This document shows, piece by piece, positions 33,250 to 43,300 of a stretch of DNA of 64,000 bases. The DNA lies in assembly GCA_039707655.1 (NCBI GenBank), contig CM077676.1, positions 430,009,379-430,073,378 of the forward strand, in the 5' to 3' direction. The translations under genes and the position numbers were made by a program. The first letter of the stretch is position 1. Every line of letters starts with the position of its first letter. Source of the DNA: Elymus sibiricus. Its lineage: Eukaryota > Streptophyta > Magnoliopsida > Poales > Poaceae. The notes beneath the pieces were generated by a model. The model was given only the letters and a program-made list of their open reading frames with translations. It was not told the DNA's origin and did no database searches.

Positions 33250-34802
33250 ACTCCCCCAAGCTTAGACCTCGCTTGTCCTCAAGCGAAAGCCGAAATCGAT
33301 AATCATGACCACATGTTTAGAGAGAGAGAGGCGTCGATAAAAATAAAATACGGACATGGAGCATGATGATCTTTATTATAACAACAATTTATCATCATAG
33401 AACTTCTCATGAAAAAGTGACAATTCGATCCCAAGTTCAAGTATGAACATAAACCAATAATGAAAACTAACAAACTATGATCTCAGTCACTGAAGCGATT
33501 GCAATTCATCATATTATCAGAAAGAGTCTATGTAAGAGCCTTGTTTAGCAAGTTCACATACTCAACTATCATTTAGTCTTCTATGATTGCTGACACTCAC
33601 GACATACTTATGGAGCAAAAGTTTCAGTCGAACACATAGAAAGACAGGGGCTTATAATTTTGCCTCCCAACGTATTTAGCTCAAGGGTAATGTCAACAAT
33701 AATAACTCATGGTCACCTACATCCAACTGGATATATATGCCTGGATCAATCCCCACCACATGATGCTTGCCAAGAGAGAAAATAAAAATGGAATAAAGGA
33801 GAATACTATTGACTCTTGCATGAAAGTAAATACATAAAGTAAAAGATAGGCCCTTCGCAGAGGGAAGCAGAGGTTGTCATGCGCTTTCTGTTTTTGGATG
33901 TGCAAGCTGTTAATGTAAAGGAACGTCACTTTATATTGCCCCTTGTGATAGCGACCTTTATTATGCAGTCTGTCGCTTTTATTACTCCACCATCACAAGA
34001 TCGTACAAAGCTTATTTTCCCTTACAATAAAAGTTCATACATGTTTATGAGCAATTTTTTTTGCTTTGCACCGATGACAACTTACTTGAAGGATCTTATT
34101 CAATCCATAGGTAGATATAGTGGACTCTCAGGGCATGAAACTGGGTTTAAGGGTTTTTGGATGCACAAGTAGTATCTCTACTTAGTACAGAATTTTGGCT
34201 AGCAAAAGATAGGGGGCAAGCACCACATGTTAGAGGATCCAAAACAATATAACTTCTATGTGAATATAAGCAAACATAACTCATTACGTTGTCTTCATTG
34301 CTCAACGTCGACTAATTGACATAGAATATTTGATGGGGGCTCACAATCATAAAAGATGTCCAAGATAGTGTATTTATATGTGAGACATCTCTTCCTTTAT
34401 TACTTTTTCATGAATTGCTACAATGACCAATGCTATGTTTGTCAACTTCCAACAAGTTTTATCAATTATACTTCTTTTATGTGAAGTCATCACTCCCCAT
34501 GGGATTAGCATATGATATAATTTTTCTCTTTCTCCTTTAATTCCTAAGATTGGTTCATCAAAAGCAAACACTCAACTCAAACTACTCTTTATTATATAAC
34601 TCTCACACACGACTACATAGATAGATAGATCACAAAGCAAGCACTCGAAGCTAAATCATACTAAACTTTATTCTTCTAAATCACGAAATAAATAAGGATC
34701 GAACTAAGATAGATAATGATGATAAAAAGTGATGGTGATACAATACCGGGGCACCTCCCCCAAGCTTGGCACAAGCCAAGGGTGGTGCCCATACCCATGT
34801 AC
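33250..34802 (-). other. RLG-C polypurine tract and 3' untranslated region
   Basis: AAGCTTGGGGGAGT on the minus strand abuts the LTR at 33250-33263. The next 1.5 kb is AT-rich and shows no coding sequence. A second AAGCTTGGGGGAG copy lies at about 34754-34766 and overlaps a small hairpin (CTTGGC at 34765 with GCCAAG at 34775), just past the 3' ORF stop, as in RLG-B. Confidence 0.65.
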
Positions 34803-35228
34803 TCAAATCTCCTTCTTGGGTGATGGTGGTGATGAAGTGGTGGGCTCGTCCTTCAGCTTCAGCAAGTACTCCAGGTTACTATTGATCCTTCGAAGGGCAC
34901 GATTTTGTTCTTCCAACATAATAACTTCATGAGTGAGCGACGTATTCTGGGCACAAATTGCTTCAATAGCCCTTAATGCATTAATTTCAGAAAAAGAAAG
35001 GTTATGCTGAAGAGTTTGCAATATATCTCCCTTTTCTGTATGTTCCTTCTTGTGCATGGCTTGATCTTCTTCTCCTTGAATCCGGTCCTCCACAACCTTT
35101 CCCGGTTCCTCCTCCATAGTAGTATCCTCCTCTCCGGACGACCACTCATAATATACTTTGCTAAAAGGACGTTTGCCGGGTGAAGGTTGAACAATCCGGT
35201 GCTTGGTGTGGAGTCTTCGGGGATCCAT
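34803..35228 (-). CDS. RLG-C short 3' ORF, acidic coiled-coil protein
   Basis: This is an intact ORF of 141 residues starting at ATG 35228, a few bases after TTTTCTGACAG. The N-terminal 30 residues are basic (MDPRRLHTKHRIVQPSPGK). Residues of about 31-70 are acidic (SSGEEDTTMEEEPG). Residues of about 75-125 form a likely coiled coil (FSEINALRAIEAICAQN, ITLE-type heptads), and the tail is Ser/Pro-rich. It lies in the same place as the RLG-B 3' ORF but shows no visible similarity to it. It may be a shortened relative or a different cargo. The function is unknown. Confidence 0.55.
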   Translation of the reverse strand: MDPRRLHTKHRIVQPSPGKRPFSKVYYEWSSGEEDTTMEEEPGKVVEDRIQGEEDQAMHKKEHTEKGDILQTLQHNLSFSEINALRAIEAICAQNTSLTHEVIMLEEQNRALRRINSNLEYLLKLKDEPTTSSPPSPKKEI

Positions 35229-35299
35229 GGCGATCTAGATCTGTCAGAAAAATAGCCCAAAACAAGAACAGAGGAGAAACTTGCGATGCGGTGGTCAAA

Positions 35300-35470
35300 A
35301 CACCCGTGAGTATATATAATGAATTTTTCCCGTGCATAACAAGTAATAAGGAAGAAAAACGGAGTCGGGAAAGTCCACGAGGGCGCCACAAGCCTGGTAG
35401 GCACGCCCTGGGGGGGTAGGGCGCGCCCCCCAGGCTTGTCGCCTCCTCGTGCACTTTTCGGACTGTTTAT
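35300..35470 (-). promoter_or_regulatory. RLG-C internal promoter-like module
   Basis: A GC-rich hairpin occupies 35374-35454 (outer arms CACGAGG...AAGCCTGG, inner arms around a G-run). On the minus strand a TATA box, ATTATATATA (35311-35320), follows about 55 bases downstream, about 85 bases ahead of the 3' ORF ATG. The same kind of hairpin lies in the RLG-C LTR. This suggests a copied U3 promoter serving the 3' ORF. Confidence 0.5.
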
Positions 35471-35568
35471 TCTTTTCCTAATTATTTATATATTCCAAAA
35501 CGGACAGAGAGTACTTTTATGAAAGTTTTGGAGTCGGTTTACTTACCGTATCACATACCTGCTCCTTT

Positions 35569-37349
35569 TCAGGATTCTGGAGCATTCCGGAAGGTTTCCT
35601 CCGTGTGCTCTTCCGGTGTCATTGTTCGAAAAATATTAGTTTCAACATTAATGGGCGTACCTGAGATATAATGTTTAATTCTTTGCCCATTAACCACTCT
35701 CGGATTATTGCCTTCGGAGTTGTTTATTTTGATAGCTCCGGAGCGATAAACTTCTTCGATGATGTATGGCCCTTCCCATTTAGAGAGAAGTTTTTCTGCA
35801 AAAAATCTTAAACGAGAATTGTATAATACAACATGATCACCTACTTTGAATTCCTGTTTTTGAATTCTCCTATCATGCCATCTTTTTACTTTTTCTTTAA
35901 ACAACTTTTCATTTTCATAAGCTTGGGTTCTCCATTCATCTAAAGAACTAATATCGAATAACCTCTTTTCACCGGCAAGTTTAAAATCATAGTTAAGTTC
36001 TTTAATTCCCCAATATGCTTTATGTTCTAACTCAAGAGGTAAATGACATGCTTTTGCAAAAACCATTTTATATGGAGACATACCCATAGGATTTTTATAA
36101 GCAGTTCTGTAAGCCCAGAGTGCATCATCAAGTTTCTTAGACCAATTCTTTCTGGATCTATTAACAGTCTTTTGCAAAATCAATTTTATTTCTCTATTAG
36201 TTAATTCAACTTGACCACTAGACTGAGGATGATAAGGATATGCAATACTATGATTAACATCATATTTAGCAAGCAATTTACGGAAAGCACCATGAATAAA
36301 ACGTGAACCACCATCAGTCATTAAATATATAGGACTCCAAATCTCAGGAATATAACTTCTTTAAGCATTTTAATAAAAGTGTTATGATCAGCACTACTAG
36401 TTGGAATAGCTTCTACCCACTTAGTAACGTAATCAATAGCAACTAAAATATGAGTATACCCATTGGATTTAGGAAAAGGTCCCATATAATCAAAACCCCA
36501 AACATCAAATGGTTCAATAACAAGTGAATAATTCATATGCATTTCCTGACGTCTACCAACATTACCAATTCTTTGATATTCATCACAAGAAAGGACAAAC
36601 TTACATGCATCCTTGAAAAGAGTAGGCCAATAAAAACCAGATTGTAATACCTTGTGTGCAGTTCTATCTCCCGCATGGTGTCCTCCGTATGCCTCGGAGT
36701 GACACTTACGTAGGATTTGTTCCTGTTCATGCTCAGGTACACAATGTCTAATAATACCATCTACTCCTTTATATAAGTGTGGGTCATCCCAAAAGTAATG
36801 TCTTAAATCAAAGCAAAACTTTTTATTTTGTTGGTATGTGAAACTAGGTGGTATATATTTAGCAAAATTGTAATTAGCATAGTCTACATACCAAGTTGTA
36901 TTACGAGAAGCATTTATCACAGCTAATTGCTCATCAGAAAAATCATCATTAATAGGAACTGGGTCATCAAGAACATTTTCCATTCTAGACAAATTATCAG
37001 CTACGGGATTCTCAGCCCCCTTTCTATCAACAATATGCAAATCAAATTATTGTAGCAAAAGAACCCACCTAATAAGTCTAGGTTTAGCATCTTTCTTTTT
37101 CATAAGATATTTAATAGCAGCATGATCAGTGTGAATAGTAACTTTGGAATCAACAATGTAAGATCTAAATTTATCACACGCAAACACAACTGCTAAAAAT
37201 TCTTTCTCGGTAGTAGCATAATTTCTTGGAGCACTGTCTAGAGTTTTATTAGCATAATGAATTACATTTAATTTCTTATCAACTCTTTGTCCTAAAACAG
37301 CTCCTACAGCATAATCACTAGCATCACACATAATTTCAAAGGGTAGGTT
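35569..37349 (-). pseudogene. RLG-C RNase H and integrase, frameshifted
   Basis: From 37349 leftward the frame gives an RNase H-like domain ([54 protein letters not shown]), then a TAA near 37047. Integrase follows: a zinc region with HSEAYGGHHAGDRTA and SCDEY, in which the last Cys of the HHCC set is Tyr; then the DDE core with WGFDYMGPF, DGGSRF and [17 protein letters not shown] frameshift lies near 36321-36345 between the first and second catalytic Asp. The C-terminal region includes a GPY-like [10 protein letters not shown]. The breaks and the zinc Cys change make this copy inactive. Confidence 0.85.
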
Positions 37350-37732
37350 CACTACTGGAATCTGATAATTTGGGGAAGCAGACGGCAAAGAAAGGACTCA
37401 TGGCAATGATAGTTTTTGTCGTCAGTCCTTTCTTTGCCGTCTGCTTGCTGACGGCAAAGAGCAATATGGCAGACGGCAAAGAGGAGGGTGGGCCCCACCG
37501 AAGAGTGGCATTGGCTAGGTCAACTCTTTGCCGTCTGCTGGCTCTTTGCCGTCGGCTAGCAGACGACAAATAATGAAATAGCAGACGGCAAAGAGCACTG
37601 AGCCCCACCCGCCGCGCGGTACCGTTGAGGCCTAACGGACGGCCGCTATGCCGTCTGCTAGCAGACGGCAAAGAGCGATATGCCGTCCGCTAGCAGACGG
37701 CAAAGCGGGGGTTTGCCTTAACGGCTACCCCC
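37350..37732 (+). repeat. DTC-2 left terminus and subterminal repeats
   Basis: About ten copies of GCAGACGGCAAAG or its inverse CTTTGCCGTCTGC occupy 37377-37703 in both orientations. This is the hallmark of one Triticeae CACTA group and probably the binding site for its TNPA-like protein. CCCCC at 37728-37732 is the left target copy of RLC-E. Confidence 0.8.
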
Positions 37733-39384
37733 TGTTAGGACCGAGAGTATATCGACCAAAGGGGGGTGAATGGGAGATTCAAAATTCTTTCGAAAGTTTT
37801 GAACAGATCCCAAACACAGCAGCGGAAAATATGGTTCTGTAGAGTAACACTTGAATGAGCTCACTATAGAATGATAAAACTATTGAAGTATAAATCAGTT
37901 ATCATTCGACCATAGGTTTAACAGATACGAAGGCAATGCAATACATGAACAGATCCAGTAGCACGAAGAAAAACAATATATAGACTACGATGGAAATGCA
38001 CAGATATTGATAGCAAGATAAAGATTCGGCGATGAAAGTTATTACACAGGCATGCAGAGATACGAAGAGAAATAAATTAGCCTAAGACGATGGAAAGGAT
38101 CGATGAGAATGAGATCGACAAGAGATAAACTGTGATTGATCATATACAACTATCGACACTGAGCACGAATGTAAACTGCTGAATGAAATGGAGTAATGTA
38201 AAGCGAACCAGTGGTGCTCGATGGCGACAAGAGAATTTGGTAGACCAGTTCACCCTTCTGCCAAAGGACTACGTCTGGTTGGAGGGGTTGTGATTTAACA
38301 TAGAGGATAAACTCTCCTCGCCCTATTCTCCTTCAACTCGGAGCTGATCAGACTCCAGTTGATTTCACTCGTGGTAGATACTTGTCGGCGATCTCCAAAC
38401 CTTCGACAGACTTCTTCGCAAACCACAATGACTCTGGGTTGCTAAAGATCTTGCTCGGTGAAGACAATTACTCCTCGACACTCGAGCCGACACCTATCCG
38501 TCTAGAGAGTGCGCAGCTCTCAAGAGTAATAGGTACAGGAACTCTAACTCAGAACTACTGTGATGCTCAACCACTGTGTAAGTTTCGGCTCTTGATTTTT
38601 CTCTCGGTGGATCTTAAACTCAAATCACTCAGAGAGGGGTTGCTCAATCAATCTTCTCAGAAATCTTAAGCGGAGCAGCCAACGGGCAACGTTGGAGTGG
38701 GGGGGCTATTTATAGCCGCAGCCTTCCCTGAAGGGAAATGACCAAATTGGACATGTGGAGCAGCCAATGGCCGAACGACACGAGTCCAACGGTCGGAATT
38801 TGAGCACAACGGTAACATTACGTGCGGAGCAAGCAATGCTAACTCCTCAGTTCAAAAGATATCAGCTACAGCAACGAAGAACAACGTCTTCTGCTGGCAG
38901 GTAATCATTCAAAGCATAAAGAGATTTCTCTCAGTCTCGCATAGGTTTGGGCTAAGCATCACAGTGGATCTAAGCTTCAAGAACCTATACCCCTCTTAAT
39001 AGTACGGAGGTCCTATGACTCAAATGAATGGAAGAAGAACGACGAAAAGAATGCTACGTCTTCACTTCGTCTTCGTCTTCCATCGCTGCAGTCAATTTCT
39101 TCGGACAGAAACACCGAACCAATTGCTTCACGTCAGTAATAAATTTCGAGGGGTCATCTTCTTCACTTCATTCTTCTCATCTACAAGTCTTCATAGGATG
39201 TAGCTCATACATCTCAGCGGTGCAGACAATCTTCGGTGAAGTTCTTCGAACTGGACACCGGAGACAGCATTCTCTTCGGTACTGCATGGAATATTTCTCT
39301 CTGTATGCACTAGCAAACAAATCAGTCCATACCTGTTTCTGTCAACAATCTCCAAAACATACGAGGGCAAGTATTGCACCAACA
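37733..39384 (-). repeat. RLC-E 3' LTR
   Basis: This 1,652-bp copy is nearly collinear with 47806-49458. Plus-strand ORFs at 38382-38669 and 39028-39411 recur at the same place in the other LTR. They are chance ORFs in repeat sequence. Confidence 0.92.
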
Positions 39385-40390
39385 ATCTCCCCCTTTTTGG
39401 ACGATTGTTGACAAAATAGAACACATCGATAGATAGATAACAGAATGAAATGAAGTGTGATAAACGAGAGATAAATACGAAGATAAAATACGCTCCCCCT
39501 GAAGATATGCATCATTCTGATTGGAGTGAGCATAGGAGATAATACGGAAGGTAGCGAGGTGAATCTTCATATGAGTGGCATTGGCAGATGATCTCATTCG
39601 TAGTTTCATCCAATGCACTCGACGGTGTCTGAGGTATTTCCTGCCACACACAACCTTTGACATAGATTAGTTAGATGGCAAAGATAACATGAAAACGTTG
39701 TGGCAAAGGATACGCCATGAAGATTTTCTCAGAACACGGTTTAAATCCACACGAGATATAAATTTTCCTGCAAATTAGATGTTCGAGGAATAATCAGAGC
39801 AAAGGAGAGCAAAGGAGTCACAAGTATATTGCTCGGAGTGGATATGCTTCAGAATATGTTTTCCTGCAACAAAGATGATCTCATAGACATATGCGAGGGA
39901 AAACAGTTTGTCAGATAGACAGAAGGAATTCACTTTTGAATCACGAGCAATTTTACTCTGAAGTGACTTTACTTCTCCTGCATCGTTAGATAGTGAAAGA
40001 TAGACATATGTAGTAATTTCCCTCTTTTCGAGAGACATGAATTTCAATTCTCCTTGAAGGGCTTTCACTTAACCTTGCACGAAAGATAAATATCGAGGAT
40101 AATCATTGCAAGGAAGTAAGCATTCGATAGTACCTGCAAACAAATGAACGATAGCAAAGATAGCATTGCAGGGGTTATTAACGGTACGTGACGACGCAGT
40201 GTGCCATCACCACAGACAGTGAGATTAAGTTTCGCGACCAAAAGTTTAACGACCAAAAGCAAATTGTTCGAAAGAAGAGCAAATGGCGAATGGAAACACC
40301 CTGCAAATAACCCGCTTATCTATCTCTCAATGTTCTTCTCCCCCTTTTTGTCAACAACTGTCAAAAAGGAAAGAGAATGCATGCGAGGAA
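39385..40390 (-). other. RLC-E 3' untranslated region with several polypurine tracts
   Basis: The proximal tract (minus strand AAAAAGGGGGAGATTG, about 39387-39402) abuts the LTR. Further tracts are AGGGGGAGCG at about 39490-39500 and AAAAAGGGGGAGAA at about 40339-40352, next to a TTGTTGACA box that also precedes the proximal tract. Multiple tracts between the last ORF and the LTR are a described Sirevirus signature. Confidence 0.7.
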
Positions 40391-43300
40391 CTACTCGTCC
40401 GAAGAATCCCCAGAACTTGAGCTGTTCGGCAAAGCAGAACGAGCGACGGTCGAAACCGAAGCAGGAGTTGGAGATGTTGCGCGGGCTTCGGGGTCAGCTT
40501 CGGGAGTAGTAGAGCGAGGTGCATCTGGCTTGTAAATGAAAGTGCCTGCTGTGTCTTCAAATTCATCATCGGGTTCAACAAACAGCAGGTCTGTGGAGGC
40601 AGAACGCTGAGGAAGCACAGGGGTTTGCCTTCGGATGCGAGGAACTTCAAACAACTCCAGATGATCATAATCTTTCTCGATTCCCTTGGCAGACAGTTGT
40701 TTGCGAGAATAATGCTTGCGTAGAAGGGTCCACGAGCGCTTCTTCTGTTCTTTCTCATAGAGCAGAGCTTGACAAGCATAATTGTGAAGCAGATTGATCT
40801 CAGTCGTCATTTCCACTTTCTCTTTGCGATCGAGCTTAATGTGACTCTCCAGGGCTTGCTGAGTGCGAAGACAAATCTCGTATAGTGAGGGATTTTCTTC
40901 ACTAGGGATTTCAACTTTGACCTTCTTGACCTTCGGAGCTCTAGCAGAGGCAGAAGCAGTCGCATCAATAGGTGTCTTCCCGTTGCCAATGTCCTTCACA
41001 GTTCGGAGAGTTTCTCGGACTGGTGGCATAAAAACTTTCGGGACATATGGGCAGAAGAACTTTTTCTTGAGAAGTTGCTCGATGGCGAACATGACCCATG
41101 GTGCATATGGCTTCAAGACTTTAGGGCTATCAGCTGCATAGGCTAAGTTGCGAATGAGAAGATCTGGAATATCAAATCGAATGCCATGAGCTATAGCTTG
41201 AAGAGCATTTGCTACGATGCCATGAATGGTTTTGGCCCTGTTTGTTGGCGTGAGAGAGTTGCACAGGATATAGAACAAAACTTTGTTCTCATAGGCCAGA
41301 TCCTTAGGATTTGCCTCGGTACATTCATTTCCAACAAGTTCGGGGTCCATCAGCATGTGAAGTTCAACTTCGGATACATCCCAGAAGTGCAGTCTATGTT
41401 CACGTGAGGCATCAAATTCACATCGAGGAAGATTCAACAGAGCCAAAAACTGGTCAGCCGAGCATTTGATCTTTTCCTCCTCGGTCATCCATTCGAGAAT
41501 CCAAGTACAGCTGTCGTTAAGGTCCCCTGAGATATAAAGAGTGGCATAGAACTGAAGGACAACTTCACGGTTCCAGCCATGATTGAAACGAAGAAAACTC
41601 TTCAGGAAGACCTGTTCAATCTGCTCGATGGTGTGATGGAAGTAAGGTAAACTTTTGAGCTCAGCGAAATCCAGAATTCTGTGCTTGAATATGCGATTTT
41701 TGCCATACAGAATGCGAGCATAATACACTGCATGTTCCTTTGTCCAGAATCTCGGTGACATGGATGTTCTTTCACCATCATATGGGCTGGTCCCAAAGAA
41801 TGCAAGTTTCGAACGATGAAACTGCTCATTGAAAGCTGGGCCATTCGGGCCTTCATCGACAGGAAACAACGGGAAGGTTTCCAACGGGTTGCTCAGTGGT
41901 TCTTCATCGGCCATAGACTGGGTTTGAACATCATCAGGCGCAGGCACGCCTTCCTCAATTGGCTTGAGAGGAGCATTATGCTTCCTTGATTTGTCTCGAG
42001 CAGAATGCTTCGAGGAACTTGACTGACTGTTGTTCTTGCTCGCCGGAACTCCTTCGGCATCTTTCTGACTTACGGGCTCAAGGGCCTTTTCTTTCCTTGC
42101 ACTTTCATCGGCGGGAGGCGCGCCAACTTCTTTCTCGGGTGTTTGAGTCACAACTAGTGGGGCAGTTTCTTCTCGAGCCATCGGCTCAGCAGATTTCTTT
42201 TCTTCCTCTACCAACTGTGGTGCAGTGGTAAGAGGAGCAGGATCAACATCCATCTGGGTAGGGGCACCAGATGATGAGACCGGGGGTGTTTTCTCTCGGG
42301 AAGCATTGAGCTCCCCCTCAATCTTGTCATTCTCCTCCTTATTTTGTTCGGACGGCTCTGCTTGCAATGTTCTCGGCGGCGATGGATCTGCCTTCTCAAC
42401 CTCAAGCTCTTCATCAACTTCATCGGCTGGGGATTGCTGCTTAGTAGGTGCATTTTCTTCATCAGTCCTTTCCAGGAATATATTAACAACTTCATGTTGC
42501 TCTGGAGCTACCGGCGCAGGAATGATAACCTCGTCAGTGCCAGCTTGCTGCATGAGTTCAACCTCGTGAGATGGAGATGGAGGAACCTGTTGTAACGGCA
42601 CATGGGAATCCAGTTGAGCAGGATCAGTAGTGACATTCTGAAGACGGCGGTCTTTGTTGGATTTCGGCTTGCATCCTCTCGCCCTAGCCTTCTGACGTTT
42701 TTCTTCCTGAATTCTTCTTCGAGCGAGATCTGCCTTGCGGTCAATCTCCTCATTTCTTCTGTCACATAGCTGAGACACATCCATGTGCAAGCGTGAGTGC
42801 CACTCAATTTTCTCATTTCTCAAGGCACTGAGGGCCTTGGTGAATTCAACAATTTCTTTGTTCATCTTCTTCCTTTCGGATTCAGATTTTGCTTCATTTC
42901 TCAGTTTCTCGATGGCTTGTTTGTCTCTGACAGCTTTGTTCAGCTTCTTTGTGATTTTCTTCAGCTCAACGAAATGCTTTGTTACCATTTCGGCAACATC
43001 ATCAGGTAGTCCCAGACCACTTACATCATCAACTTTTGCATTATATGCAGCACTGTCAATCACATCGATCATGAAGTTGAAATCATACTTTTGTTCCTCT
43101 GTGGAAGCAGGAACAGTGAGCTTGGTCTTCTTGGCAGCCACATCTGCTTGTTCTTCAGAATGCAGCTTCCTCTTCGCTGCTGCGCTTGTCAAATTTCTCG
43201 GAGCAGCAGAACCCGAAGGTTTATCTGAGGACTGAATGGGTGCAAGCCTGGGTGATTTCCTCGGAGATGCCAAGGCTTTCATTGGCGAGGGAGTCTTGGA

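Larger units (their letters stand above)
31734..37349 (-). mobile_element. RLG-C: Athila-like Gypsy retrotransposon, 3' half
   Basis: In minus-strand order the window shows RNase H (from 37349), integrase, an internal promoter-like module, a short 3' ORF, an untranslated region, a polypurine tract (33250-33263) and the 3' LTR (31734-33249). DTC-2 interrupts it at 37350; its 5' half must lie beyond 64000. GAGAC at 31729-31733 is the candidate target copy. Ends, polypurine tract and layout resemble RLG-B, but RLG-C has pol, so it could be of the type that mobilises pol-less relatives. Confidence 0.85.

Noticed and set aside
38382..39411. Plus-strand ORFs in the RLC-E LTR that recur almost identically at 48456-49299
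   Set aside because: The repetition only reflects the two LTR copies, and the strand is opposite to the element; no domain.
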